A stretch of 64,000 nt of DNA from Micromonospora sp. WMMD1102 (GTDB lineage Bacteria; Actinomycetota; Actinomycetes; Mycobacteriales; Micromonosporaceae): positions 5,831,001 through 5,895,000 of the forward strand of contig NZ_JARUBN010000001.1 in assembly GCF_029626265.1 (NCBI RefSeq), given 5' to 3'. Shown piece by piece: positions 49,231-58,497 of the stretch; within the stretch, counting starts at the first letter, position 1; the number at the start of each line of letters is the position of its first letter. Both the position numbers and the translations under genes were made by a program. The notes under the pieces are model-generated. The model was not told where the DNA came from, ran no database searches, and was given only the letters and a program-made list of their open reading frames with translations.

Positions 49231-51836
49231 AGTCCGGCTCCCTACTCGACGAGGGTCCCCGCACCCTCGACTCGATCGACCCCGAGCTGCGGTCCGCGAT
49301 CGGCCGGATAGCCCGGGTGCCACAGCTCCTGGTCGCCTGCGACTACGACGGCACACTCGCGCCGATCGTGGAGGACCCGACCAAGGCCGTGCCGCTGCCC
49401 GAGTCGGTCGCCGCGGTACGCGCGCTGGCCGCCCTGCCGCAGACCACCGTCGCCGTGGTCTCCGGCCGGGCCCTGCGCGACCTGGCCACCCTCTCCCGGC
49501 TGCCCAGCGAGGTGCACCTGGTGGGCAGCCACGGCTCCGAGTTCGACATCGGTTTCGTCGAACGGCTCTCCCCCGAGCTGATCGAGGTACGCACCCGGCT
49601 GCGCAACGAGCTGCGCCAGATCGTCGCCGGCCGGGCCCGGGTACGCCTGGAGACCAAGCCGGCCAGCGTCGCCGTACACACCCGGGGCGCCGACCCCGAG
49701 GTGGCCGCCGAGGTCGTCGCGGCGGTGGACGCCGGTCCCGCCGGCTGGCCGGACGTCACGGTCACCCGGGGCAAGGAAGTGATCGAGCTGTCGGTGATCC
49801 CCACCGACAAGGGGACCGCGCTCGAACAGCTCCGCACCCAGCTCTCGGCCAGCGCCGCCCTCTTCCTCGGCGACGACGTCACCGACGAGAACGCCTTCGC
49901 CAAGCTGCACGGGCCGGACGTCGGGATCAAGATCGGCCCGGGCGAGACCCGGGCCGCCTTCCGGATCGACCAACCCGTCGACGCCGCCCGGGTACTGGCG
50001 CTGGTGCTGGAGGTACGCCGCAACTGGCTCTTCGGCGAGCGGGCCGTACCGATCGAGCGGCACTCGATGCTGGCCAACGGACGTACCGTCGCACTCGTCA
50101 CCCCCGAGGCGAGCCTGAGCTGGCTCTGCCACCCCAAGCCCGACTCTCCGGCGATCTTCGCCGACCTGGTCGGCGGCAACCCGGCCGGCTACTTCAGCAT
50201 CGCCCCGGAACGCGGCGGCCTGCCGCTCGGCCAGCGCTACCGGACCGGCACGATGACCGTCGAGACCCGCTGGTCCGGGCTGACCGTCACCGACTGGCTG
50301 GACCGGCCGTCCGCCGACGACGTGCCCACCGGCTCGGCGGTGATCAGCGGCGACTCGACCCTGGTCCGGGTGCTCAGCGGCGCCGGCCGGGTCCGGCTGG
50401 ACTTCGCCCCCCGACCCGAGTTCGGCCAGGTCGCGGTGCAGCTCCAGCCGCTCGGCGACGGGCTGCTGGTGCTCGGCTCCAACGAGCCGATCGCGCTCTA
50501 CTCCCCCGGCGTCGAGTGGCGGATCAACAACGACGGCGGGTACGAGACCGCCCGGGCCGTCGTCGACCTGGCCGCCGCCGGTGGCCAGATCACCTGCGAG
50601 CTGCGGTTCGGCTCGCACAGCCTGGAACACCACCGGGTGCCGGTGCACGAGCGGCAGGCGGTGGCCGAGCAGCCGTGGCGGGACTGGGTCAGCGGGCTGC
50701 GGCTGCCCAACTCCGCCCGCGACCTGGTCGGGCGGAGCGCGCTCACCCTGCGCGGCCTGGTGCACGAGGCCAGCGGCTCGATCCTGGCCGCCGCCACCAC
50801 CTCGCTGCCCGAGGAGCTGGGCGGGGTCCGCAACTGGGACTACCGGTACTGCTGGCTGCGCGACGCCGCGATGACCGCCCGAGCCCTGGTCGACCTCGGC
50901 TCACTCACCGAGGCGGAAGGCTTCCTGCGCTGGGTGGACGGCTGCGTCGAGCGCACCGGCGGGCACCCCGAGCGGCTGCACCCGCTCTACACCGTCGACG
51001 GCTACGAACTCGGCGCCGAGGCGGTCATCGACACCCTGCCCGGGTACGCCGGCTCCCGGCCCGTCCGGGTCGGCAACCTCGCCAACCACCAGCTCCAGCT
51101 CGACGTCTTCGGGCCGGTCGCCGACCTGCTGGCGGCGGTCGCCGACCTGCGCGGCGAGGTGCGGGACACCGAGTGGCGGGTGCTGGAGAACATGGTCGAG
51201 GCGGTCGCCCGGCGCTGGCACGAGCCCGACCACGGGCTCTGGGAGGCCCGCCTGCCGCCCCGGCACCACGTCTACTCCAAGGTGATGTGCTGGATGACCG
51301 TGGACCGGGCGCTGCACGTCGTCCGGCGGCACGGCGACGGCGACCGGCCGGAGTGGGTCGAACTGCGCGACCGGATCGGGCACAACGTGCTGGAGTTCGG
51401 CTGGCACGCCGGCGCCGGCGCCTACACGGTGGCGTACGGCGACGAGGAGATGGACGCCTCCTCGCTCTGGATCGGCCTGTCGGGGCTGCTGCCCAACGAC
51501 GATCCCCGGTTCCTGGCCACCGTGCTGAAGGTCGAGGCCGACCTGCGCAGCGGCCCGGTCGTCTACCGCTACCGCTGGGACGACGGGCTGCCGGGCCGAG
51601 AGGGCGGCTTCCACATCTGCACCGCCTGGCTGATCGAGGCGTACCTGCGTACCGGCCGGCGGTCCGACGCCGAGGAGCTGTTCACGCAGATGGTGGACAC
51701 CGCCGGCCCGACCGGGCTGCTGCCCGAGCAGTACGACCCGATCTCCGAGCGTGGGCTGGGCAACCACCCGCAGGCGTACAGCCACCTCGGCCTGATCCGC
51801 TGCGCCCTCCTGCTGGACAACATGCTCAAACACTGA
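49227..51836 (+). CDS. otsB: OtsB-GH15 fusion: trehalose-phosphatase and glycoside hydrolase family 15
   Basis: This 869-residue protein joins two enzymes. The first 250 residues are a HAD-type trehalose-6-phosphate phosphatase ([18 protein letters not shown] with the nucleophile Asp, [34 protein letters not shown]). The rest (about 275-865) is a GH15 (alpha/alpha)6 domain with [44 protein letters not shown] and [27 protein letters not shown], holding the acid/base Glu residues. Actinobacterial GH15 proteins include trehalases, so the fusion may both make and hydrolyse trehalose; the GH15 substrate is inferred. GTG 49227 overlaps otsA. Confidence 0.9.
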   Translation: MKSGSLLDEGPRTLDSIDPELRSAIGRIARVPQLLVACDYDGTLAPIVEDPTKAVPLPESVAAVRALAALPQTTVAVVSGRALRDLATLSRLPSEVHLVGSHGSEFDIGFVERLSPELIEVRTRLRNELRQIVAGRARVRLETKPASVAVHTRGADPEVAAEVVAAVDAGPAGWPDVTVTRGKEVIELSVIPTDKGTALEQLRTQLSASAALFLGDDVTDENAFAKLHGPDVGIKIGPGETRAAFRIDQPVDAARVLALVLEVRRNWLFGERAVPIERHSMLANGRTVALVTPEASLSWLCHPKPDSPAIFADLVGGNPAGYFSIAPERGGLPLGQRYRTGTMTVETRWSGLTVTDWLDRPSADDVPTGSAVISGDSTLVRVLSGAGRVRLDFAPRPEFGQVAVQLQPLGDGLLVLGSNEPIALYSPGVEWRINNDGGYETARAVVDLAAAGGQITCELRFGSHSLEHHRVPVHERQAVAEQPWRDWVSGLRLPNSARDLVGRSALTLRGLVHEASGSILAAATTSLPEELGGVRNWDYRYCWLRDAAMTARALVDLGSLTEAEGFLRWVDGCVERTGGHPERLHPLYTVDGYELGAEAVIDTLPGYAGSRPVRVGNLANHQLQLDVFGPVADLLAAVADLRGEVRDTEWRVLENMVEAVARRWHEPDHGLWEARLPPRHHVYSKVMCWMTVDRALHVVRRHGDGDRPEWVELRDRIGHNVLEFGWHAGAGAYTVAYGDEEMDASSLWIGLSGLLPNDDPRFLATVLKVEADLRSGPVVYRYRWDDGLPGREGGFHICTAWLIEAYLRTGRRSDAEELFTQMVDTAGPTGLLPEQYDPISERGLGNHPQAYSHLGLIRCALLLDNMLKH

Positions 51837-51873
51837 CCCTGCCCCGCCCTGCCCGCTGGGCACGATCGCGTTA

Positions 51874-53229
51874 CTACCCGGAGAGAGTGGCCTCGCCCAA
51901 CCCCTGAGGCCACTCTTTTCCGTATCCAGCGCGATCTTCGCCCCCGTCGGCACGGTGAGCGCCGTGGGCGGGATGGGTTGGGAGCTCGGCGAGGGTGGTC
52001 ACCACGTCGCCGAAGACGACCACTGCCGGGGGGCGGAAGTTGGCCGCCCTGGTCTCCGCCGCGACGGCATCCAGGGTCGACCGGAGCAGCCGCTGGCCGT
52101 CGGTCGTACCCTCCTGGACCACCGCCGCCGGGGTCTGCGGCGCCCGGCCGTGCGCCCGGAGCGCGGCGGCGATCGCCGGCAGGTTGTTCAGCCCCATCAG
52201 GACCACCAGGGTGCCGCGCAGCCGGGCCAGCGCCGACCAGTCGACGAGCGAGTCGGGATGCTCCGGCGGAAGGTGCCCGGAGACCACCGTGAACTCGTGC
52301 GCCACCCCCCGGTGCGTCACCGGGATACCCGCCGCCGCGGCGGCCGCGACCGAACTGGTCACCCCGGGAACCACGGTCACCGGAACACCGGCCGCCGCAC
52401 AGGCCAGCGCCTCCTCGCCACCCCGACCGAAGACGTACGGGTCGCCGCCCTTGAGGCGTACCACCCGGGCGCCGGCCAGGGCCCGGTCCACGAGTACCCG
52501 GTTGATCTCCTCCTGGGCGGCGGCCGGACCGTGCGGGATCTTCGTGGCGTCCACCAGCTCGACCTCGGGACGCAGCTCGTCGAGGAGCAGGCCGGGAACC
52601 AGCCGGTCGGCGACCACCACGTCGGCCTCGGCGAGCAGCCGCCGACCGCGTACGGTGATCAGCTCGGGGTCGCCGGGGCCCGCGCCGACCAGCGCGACCC
52701 GGCCGACCGGACGCGCCGGCTGCCTGCTGGCCGGGACGTCCTCCGGCGGGACCGGACCGTCTCCGGCCGGGGTCTCGGCAGGAAGGGCGCCGATGATCAA
52801 CTGCTCCCGGATGGCGTCCCGGACCGCCATCGCCCGGCGCGGGTCACCGCCGCCGAGCACGGCAACGGTGAGCGGGCCGTGCCGGGTCACCGCCGGAGTC
52901 CAGGCGGACGCGGCGTCCCGGTCGTCGGCGCGTACGCAGAAGATCTGCCGCTCCAGCGCGGCGGTGCTGACCGTCTCGGCGGCCACCGGATCGTCCACCG
53001 CCACCTGGACCAGCCAGGCACCGTCGAGATCGGCCGGCGCGAACTGCCGGGCGACCCACTCGACCCGGCCCGCGTCGACGTGCGCCCGCAGCGCCGGGGT
53101 CAGCTCGGGGGCGACCACCACCACCCGGGCCTCCGCGTCCAGCAGCGCCGGCACCCGCCGGGTCGCCACCGCCCCACCACCGACCACCAGCACACGCCGG
53201 CCGGCGAGCCGCAGCGCCAGCGGATACAT
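51874..53229 (-). CDS. cobA: Uroporphyrinogen-III methyltransferase / precorrin-2 dehydrogenase (CysG/CobA type)
   Basis: This 451-residue bifunctional enzyme has an N-terminal sirohaem-synthase dehydrogenase domain (LRLAGRRVLVVGGGAVATRR, RADDRDAASAWTP) and a C-terminal SUMT methyltransferase domain (VALVGAGPGDPELITVRG, VRLKGGDPYVFGRGGEE, PVTVVPGVTSSVAA, VTHRGVAHEF, VVLMGLNNL). It takes uroporphyrinogen III to precorrin-2 and on towards sirohydrochlorin, for sirohaem and cobalamin. ATG 53229 has GGAG 8 bases upstream; ATG 53235 overlaps the cobT stop (ATGA) and is also possible. Confidence 0.93.
   Translation of the reverse strand: MYPLALRLAGRRVLVVGGGAVATRRVPALLDAEARVVVVAPELTPALRAHVDAGRVEWVARQFAPADLDGAWLVQVAVDDPVAAETVSTAALERQIFCVRADDRDAASAWTPAVTRHGPLTVAVLGGGDPRRAMAVRDAIREQLIIGALPAETPAGDGPVPPEDVPASRQPARPVGRVALVGAGPGDPELITVRGRRLLAEADVVVADRLVPGLLLDELRPEVELVDATKIPHGPAAAQEEINRVLVDRALAGARVVRLKGGDPYVFGRGGEEALACAAAGVPVTVVPGVTSSVAAAAAAGIPVTHRGVAHEFTVVSGHLPPEHPDSLVDWSALARLRGTLVVLMGLNNLPAIAAALRAHGRAPQTPAAVVQEGTTDGQRLLRSTLDAVAAETRAANFRPPAVVVFGDVVTTLAELPTHPAHGAHRADGGEDRAGYGKEWPQGLGEATLSG
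51884..51919 (+). terminator. Rho-independent terminator for otsA-otsB, inside the end of cysG
   Basis: AGAGTGGCCTC (51884-51894) pairs perfectly with GAGGCCACTCT (51906-51916) and is followed by TTTT, a canonical terminator on the plus strand. It lies 47 bases after the otsB stop but inside the last codons of the opposing cysG gene. Confidence 0.85.
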
Positions 53230-53231
53230 GA

Positions 53232-54314
53232 TCATTTCTCCGACACTCCCGCCGCGTCGAAGGTGGCCACCTCGTGCAGTACCCGCACCGCACCGGCGAC
53301 CACCGGATAGCCGAGCAGGGCGCCGGTGCCCTCGCCGAGCCGTAGGCCCAGGTCGATTATCGGCAGCAGACCCAGCCGGTCCAAACCGGCGGTCGCGCCC
53401 GGTTCGGCCGAGCGGTGCCCGGCGACCATCGCGCCGACCGCGTCCGGGGCGAAGGCAGCCGCCGCGAGCGCGGCGGCGACCGCGTTCACCCCGTCCAGCA
53501 GCACCGGAACCCGCCGCGCGGCGCCGCCGAGGACGAAACCGGCCAGCGCCGCGTGTTCCAGCCCGCCGAACGCGGCCAGCACGCCGAGCGGGTCGGCCGG
53601 ATCGGGTACGTGCCGGGCCAGCGCCGCCCGGACCACGGCGACCTTGCGGGCGTACGTGACGTCGTCGATCCCGGTACCCCGTCCGGTGGCCTCGGCCGGG
53701 TCGATCCCGGTGAAGACGGCGATCAACGCGGCGGCGGCCGTGGTGTTGGCGATCCCCATGTCACCGGTGACCAGGATGCCGGCGCCGGAGTCGAGCAGTT
53801 CGTGTGCCGTCCGGATGCCGGTCTCGACCGCCTCGCGCGCCTCCTCCCGGGTCAGGGCGGGCCGGGCCGTCATGTCCCGGGTGCCGGCCCGGACCTTCGC
53901 GTCGACCAGCCGGGGAAGCGCGCGCGCCGAACGCTGCGCCGGCACCCTGGCCTGGGCCAGCGGGGTGGCCACCCCGACGTCCACCACGATCACGGTGGCA
54001 CCGGTCTGCCGGGCGAACGCGTTCACCACCGCACCGCCGGACAGGAAGTTGCCGACCATCTGCGCGGTGACCTCCTGCGGCCACGGAGTCACTCCCTGGG
54101 CGTGCACCCCGTGGTCGGCGGCGAAGATCGCCACCGCGGCGGGCTCGGGCAGCGGCGGCGGGCAGACGCCGGCCAGCCCGGCGAGGCGTACCGAGAGTTC
54201 CTCCAGCGCACCGAGTGAACCGGCCGGCTTGGTCAGTCTGGCGTGCAGGTCGTGCGCCGCGGCCATGGCATCCTCGTCGAGGGGACCGATCTCGGCGAGG
54301 GTGGCATCCAACAT
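53232..54314 (-). CDS. cobT: Nicotinate-nucleotide--dimethylbenzimidazole phosphoribosyltransferase
   Basis: This 360-residue enzyme makes alpha-ribazole phosphate for the lower ligand of cobalamin. It has LTKPAGSLGALEELSVRLAG, IFAADHGVHAQGVTPWPQEVTAQM, LVTGDMGIANTTAAAAL, GRGTGIDD and the catalytic Glu region at the end (LRLGEGTGALL). It overlaps cobC upstream and cysG downstream. ATG 54314 has GGAGGA 3 bases upstream of the double ATG. Confidence 0.95.
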   Translation of the reverse strand: MLDATLAEIGPLDEDAMAAAHDLHARLTKPAGSLGALEELSVRLAGLAGVCPPPLPEPAAVAIFAADHGVHAQGVTPWPQEVTAQMVGNFLSGGAVVNAFARQTGATVIVVDVGVATPLAQARVPAQRSARALPRLVDAKVRAGTRDMTARPALTREEAREAVETGIRTAHELLDSGAGILVTGDMGIANTTAAAALIAVFTGIDPAEATGRGTGIDDVTYARKVAVVRAALARHVPDPADPLGVLAAFGGLEHAALAGFVLGGAARRVPVLLDGVNAVAAALAAAAFAPDAVGAMVAGHRSAEPGATAGLDRLGLLPIIDLGLRLGEGTGALLGYPVVAGAVRVLHEVATFDAAGVSEK

Positions 54315-55495
54315 CATTCCTCCAGGATCCCGGCCAACGCGGCCACGAACAGGTCGGTGGTGGCAGTGTCCCGTACCGCCAGACGCAGCCAGTCGGGGCC
54401 CAGACCGGGGAAGGTGTCACCCCGGCGTACCGCGAAACCCCGGTCGCGCAGGGCCAGCCGTACCCGCGCCGCCCCGGGCAGGTGCACCAGGACGAACGCG
54501 CTGGCCGGGGTGCCGGCGACGCGTACCCGGGGCAGTTCGCCCAGCCGACGCACCAGGTACGACCGCTCGACGGCGAGCCGGGCGGCGATCCGGCGCTCCT
54601 CCCGCACGGCGGCGGGCGTGGCGCAGGCCGCCGCCGCGGCGAGCGCGGGGGTCGAGACCGCCCAGAGCGGTTGTACCGCCGCCAGCTGTCGCACCAGCCC
54701 GGCCGGGGCGAGCAGGTAGCCGATCCGGAGTCCGGCCAGCCCCCAGGTCTTGGTGAGGCTGCGCACCACGACCAGCCCCGGAAGGTCGCGCCGACTCGCC
54801 AGGGACTCGGGTTCGGCGGTGCGCCGGCTCGCCGGGGAGTCCGGTTCGGTGATGTCGCCGAAAGCGTCTGCCGCAGGGGTGCCGGCTCCGGGGCCGAGGG
54901 TGGAGTCCGCGAATGCCTCGTCGACGACCAGCACCCGGCCGGGGCGGGCCAGGCTGGCGAGTACGTCCGCCGGATGCAGTACCGAGGTGGGGTTGGTCGG
55001 GTTGCCGACGAAGACCAGGTCGGCGTCGGCCGGTACCAGTTCGGGGTCCAGCCGGAAGCCGGTGCCGGCCCGCAGCAGCACCCGCTCCACCCGGTGTCCG
55101 GCCGCCCGCAGTGCCGCCTCCGGTTCGGTGAACTGCGGGTGTACGACGACCGGCCGGCGCGCTTCCCGGAACGCCTGGGCGAGCAGTACGAAACCCTCCG
55201 CCGCTCCGGCGGTCAGCAGTACCTCGTCGGCCGGGCGGCGGTGCCGGGCGGCGACGGCGGCCCGGGCCGGGTCGGGGTCGGGATAGGCGGTAAGCGTCTC
55301 CATCGAGGCGAGGATCGGCTCCCGCAGCCAGGCCGGCATCGGCTGCCGCTGGACGTTCACCGCGAGATCCACCAGGCCGGGGGCCAGCTCGACGTCGCCG
55401 TGGTGACCGAGATCGGGATCGTGCTGACCGAGATCGGGTCTGGGATGGGCGGGAGCGGGCCCGTGGGGTGGTGGTGTGGGCGCGGGCCGGGACAT
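54314..55495 (-). CDS. cobC: CobC-type PLP-dependent threonine-phosphate decarboxylase/aminotransferase
   Basis: This 393-residue PLP enzyme resembles the Rv2231c/CobC group, which supplies (R)-1-amino-2-propanol phosphate or acts near the aminopropanol arm of cobalamin. It has LAVNVQRQPMPAWLREPI, GNPTNPTSVLHPADVLASL, VVDEAFAD and the PLP-Lys motif VVRSLTKTWGLAGLRIGY. A 30-residue insert before the Lys motif contains a small repeat (PDSPASRR, PESLASRR). The first of three overlapping cobalamin genes. Confidence 0.85.
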   Translation of the reverse strand: MSRPAPTPPPHGPAPAHPRPDLGQHDPDLGHHGDVELAPGLVDLAVNVQRQPMPAWLREPILASMETLTAYPDPDPARAAVAARHRRPADEVLLTAGAAEGFVLLAQAFREARRPVVVHPQFTEPEAALRAAGHRVERVLLRAGTGFRLDPELVPADADLVFVGNPTNPTSVLHPADVLASLARPGRVLVVDEAFADSTLGPGAGTPAADAFGDITEPDSPASRRTAEPESLASRRDLPGLVVVRSLTKTWGLAGLRIGYLLAPAGLVRQLAAVQPLWAVSTPALAAAAACATPAAVREERRIAARLAVERSYLVRRLGELPRVRVAGTPASAFVLVHLPGAARVRLALRDRGFAVRRGDTFPGLGPDWLRLAVRDTATTDLFVAALAGILEE

Positions 55496-55639
55496 GGGGA
55501 TGATCCTGCCGAGCGGGCGGCGGTGCCGGCCAGCGGGTGGGGCGGGCGGATCGCAGATTGTCGATCAATCCGCGCCCGTGGAGTCGCATAATCGCGAATT
55601 TTTATCAGGTTTTACTTTGATTTATCCTAGCTTGAAGAG
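55496..55639 (+). promoter_or_regulatory. AT-rich promoter region of the penicillin-binding protein gene
   Basis: The stretch 55588-55630 is strongly AT-rich. TATCCT (55623-55628) with TTTATC 16 bases before it (55601-55606) fits a sigma-70-like promoter, 11 bases from GTG 55640. The cobC promoter must lie on the other strand. Confidence 0.5.
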
Positions 55640-57805
55640 GTGACCAACCCCACCACCCGGGCTACCTCCGGTCGTCTCGTACCCCTGTTCCGAGCTGGCG
55701 TCATCTCCGGCGTGGTCGTCGCGGCGGCGCTCTTCCCGTTCGTCGCGGTCGGCGGGCTCGCCGCCAAGGCCGGCGCCGACCTGGTGGAGAAGACCCCGGC
55801 CGACCTGCTCAACTCGGCCCCCGCGCAGACCAGCTACGTCTACGCCGCCGACGGGACCACCCTGATTACCACCTTCTACGAGGAGCACCGCCGATACGTG
55901 CCGCTCTCGCAGATGTCGCCGTACGTCCAGCAGGCGATCGTGGCCTCCGAGGACTCCCGGTTCTACGAACACAACGGGGTCGACCCCAAGGGCGTACTCC
56001 GGGCCTTCGTCGCCAACCAGCAGGCCGGCGGGGTGTCCCAGGGCGCCTCCACGCTGACCATGCAGTACGTCCGGATGGCCCTGCGGGACAGTGCGAAGAC
56101 CCCGATGGAGGCGCGGCAGGCCACCGAGCAGACGCCGATCCGCAAGCTCCGCGAGATGCGCCTCGCCCTGGACCTGGAGAAGGAGACGACGAAGGCGCAG
56201 ATCCTGGAGCGCTATCTCAACTCGGCCTACTTCGGCCACCGGGCGTACGGCATCTACTCGGCATCGGAGATCTTCTTCTCCAAGCTGCCGAAGGACCTCA
56301 CCCCGGTCGAGGCGGCCACCCTCGCCGGGCTGGTCAAGGCGCCGACCGCGTACGACCCGGCCAGCTCGGACCGGAAGGCCGCCACCGACCGGCGCAACTA
56401 CGTACTCGACCGGATGCAGGCGATGGGGTACCTCTCCGCACAGGCCACGGCGGCGGCGAAGGCCGAGCCGATCCAGTTGCGCCTGAGCAACCCGCCGAAC
56501 GACTGCATGTCGGTCCCGGAGCAGCACAACAGCTGGGGCTTCTTCTGCGACTACCTCAAGGCGTGGTGGGCCACCCAGCCGGCCTTCGGCAGCAACTCGC
56601 TGGAGCGCCTCGACAAGCTGCGCCGGGGCGGCTACACCATCGTGACCAGCCTGGACCCGAGGATGCAGGAGATCGCCGACGGGCAGGTGCAGGGCGCGGA
56701 GGCGATCGGCAGCCCGTACGGGCACGGCCTGGTCGCCGTCGAACCCGGCACCGGCTACGTCAGGTCGATGGCGGTGAACCGGACCTACTCGCTGGACCAG
56801 AGCGAGAACGGTCCGCACTCCGACCCGAGCAGGCGCAGCCGGACGAAGGGCAACTATCCGAACACCGTGGTACCGCTGCTCGGCGGCGGGGATCTCCCCG
56901 GCTACCAGGCGGGATCGACGTTCAAGATGTTCACCATGCTCGCCGCGCTCGACGCCGGGCTCCCGCTGAGTACGGCGTTCAACTCGCCGCACCGGTTCGT
57001 CTCGATCTATCCGGACGGCAGCGGCGGCCCGACCGACTGCGGCGGATTCTGGTGCCCGTCGAACGCCAGCGGCGCGATGAGCGGCACCCAGACCATGTGG
57101 TCCGGCTTCGGCAAGTCGGTGAACACGTACTTCGTGTGGCTGGAGCAGAAGGTCGGCGCCGAGAACGTGGTCCGGCTGGCGGAACGGCTGGGGTTGCAGT
57201 GGCGTACCGACATCGACAAGCGGCAGGCGTCGCCGAGCCAGGCGAACAAGTGGGGTTCGTTCACCCTCGGGGTCTCCGACGTCACCCCGCTGGAGATGGC
57301 CAACGCGTACGCGACGGTCGCCGCCGAGGGACGGTTCTGCGAGGCGCTGCCGGTCAGCTCGATCGTCGCGGCGGACGGCAGGCCGGCGACGTACCGGACC
57401 GGTACCGGAATGGACATCGAGATCGCGCTGCCCCGGTGCAGCCAGCAGGTGAGCGCCGACGCGGCCCGGGCCGCCACCGACGCCGCCCGCTGCCCGACCG
57501 GGGACACCCCGGCCCGGGGCTCCTGCGGTGGCTGGTCCACCGCCGACCGGGTCCGGGGCATCGTCGGTCGGCCGGTGGCCGGCAAGACGGGTACCACCGA
57601 CAGCGACCGGGCCGCCTGGTTCGCCGGCTTCACCCCGGAGCTGGCCGCCGCGAGCTTCCTCTCCGATCCGGACAGCCCGATGAACCCGGTCGGTTCGGGC
57701 CCGGCGAACAAGCCGATCGACGCGGTCGCCGGATTCCTGAAAGAGGCCCTGAAGGACCAGCCGGTACGCCAGTTCAACCCGCCCTCGGACGAGATCGTGG
57801 GCTGA
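55640..57805 (+). CDS. Class A penicillin-binding protein (transglycosylase/transpeptidase)
   Basis: This 721-residue bifunctional enzyme has an N-terminal membrane helix (about 15-42), a GT51 transglycosylase domain (VASEDSRFYEHNGVD with catalytic Glu; QGASTLTMQYVRM; LEKETTKAQILERYLNSAYFG) and a transpeptidase domain with AGSTFKMFTML (SxxK), GKSVNTYF (SxN) and AGKTGTTDSD (KTG). It polymerises glycan strands and crosslinks peptides at the outer membrane face. Odd: the SxN motif is SVN, which fits. A Cys pair in PTDCGGFWCPSN may form a disulfide. It is transcribed divergently from cobC. Confidence 0.94.
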   Translation: MTNPTTRATSGRLVPLFRAGVISGVVVAAALFPFVAVGGLAAKAGADLVEKTPADLLNSAPAQTSYVYAADGTTLITTFYEEHRRYVPLSQMSPYVQQAIVASEDSRFYEHNGVDPKGVLRAFVANQQAGGVSQGASTLTMQYVRMALRDSAKTPMEARQATEQTPIRKLREMRLALDLEKETTKAQILERYLNSAYFGHRAYGIYSASEIFFSKLPKDLTPVEAATLAGLVKAPTAYDPASSDRKAATDRRNYVLDRMQAMGYLSAQATAAAKAEPIQLRLSNPPNDCMSVPEQHNSWGFFCDYLKAWWATQPAFGSNSLERLDKLRRGGYTIVTSLDPRMQEIADGQVQGAEAIGSPYGHGLVAVEPGTGYVRSMAVNRTYSLDQSENGPHSDPSRRSRTKGNYPNTVVPLLGGGDLPGYQAGSTFKMFTMLAALDAGLPLSTAFNSPHRFVSIYPDGSGGPTDCGGFWCPSNASGAMSGTQTMWSGFGKSVNTYFVWLEQKVGAENVVRLAERLGLQWRTDIDKRQASPSQANKWGSFTLGVSDVTPLEMANAYATVAAEGRFCEALPVSSIVAADGRPATYRTGTGMDIEIALPRCSQQVSADAARAATDAARCPTGDTPARGSCGGWSTADRVRGIVGRPVAGKTGTTDSDRAAWFAGFTPELAAASFLSDPDSPMNPVGSGPANKPIDAVAGFLKEALKDQPVRQFNPPSDEIVG

Positions 57806-57820
57806 GCCGGGAAGTCCCCA

Positions 57821-57873
57821 GGTGGGTCAGCCCGGGTGGGGTGTCAGCCCGGGTGGGTGTCAGCCCGGGTGTT
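57821..57873. repeat. 16-17-bp tandem repeat between convergent genes
   Basis: Three to four copies of a GGTGTCAGCCCGGGTGG-like unit follow the penicillin-binding protein stop and reach the GNAT stop. Confidence 0.85.
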
Positions 57874-58454
57874 CAGTGGCCGGGCGCGTGCAGGTCGGCG
57901 GCGACCAGCGACCAGACCTCCAGGTCGACCCGGCCGCTGTGCACGTAACCGGCGTTGCGCAGCAGCCCCTCGTAGGTGAACCCGGCCTTCTCCGCGACCC
58001 GTCTGGACGCCGTGTTGCCGGGTGCCACCCGCAGTTCGAGGCGCTGGAGACCGTGCTCCAGGATCAACGCGACGGCTATCGCGTCGACCGCCTCGGCGGC
58101 CATGCCGAAGCCGCGCGCCTCCGGCGCGATCGCGTACGACACCTCGGTGACCCGGCCTCCCCAGTCGGTACGTTTAGTCCAGAGGCAGCCCACCAGCCGC
58201 TCGTCCTCACGCCGGATCACGCCGTAGTGGTCGCCGTTGCCGCTGTCCCGCCGTTCCTGGGCCATCTCGGTGCACCAGGACTCCGCGTCGATTTGCCCCA
58301 GTTCGCGCTGGAACGGCAGCCAACGCTGGGTCTGCTTGTCGCCGAAGATCGTCGACACCGCCGCCGCGTCCGACCGGCGCAACGGACGTACGTGCACCCG
58401 CGGGGTCGACACGGTCAGGGTCGGAAAGCGGCGCACCGCCACCTCTCCGCTCAT
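57873..58454 (-). CDS. GNAT N-acetyltransferase (RimJ/RimL-like)
   Basis: This 193-residue protein has RVHVRPLRRSDAAAVSTIFGD, VSYAIAPEARGFGMAAEAV (acetyl-CoA loop) and LRVAPGNTASRRVAEKAGFTYEGLLRN, the RimJ/L pattern. Substrate unknown. It lies 43 bases downstream of cobB on the same strand and may be read with it. Confidence 0.87.
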   Translation of the reverse strand: MSGEVAVRRFPTLTVSTPRVHVRPLRRSDAAAVSTIFGDKQTQRWLPFQRELGQIDAESWCTEMAQERRDSGNGDHYGVIRREDERLVGCLWTKRTDWGGRVTEVSYAIAPEARGFGMAAEAVDAIAVALILEHGLQRLELRVAPGNTASRRVAEKAGFTYEGLLRNAGYVHSGRVDLEVWSLVAADLHAPGH

Positions 58455-58497
58455 GCCGCCGGCTCACCCCCGGTGCCGGCTCCGCTCGTCGACCGGA

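Noticed and set aside
48992-51907. 971-residue plus-strand frame overlapping otsB
   Set aside because: It is a frame shifted against the OtsB-GH15 gene, Arg/Pro-rich, with no domain.
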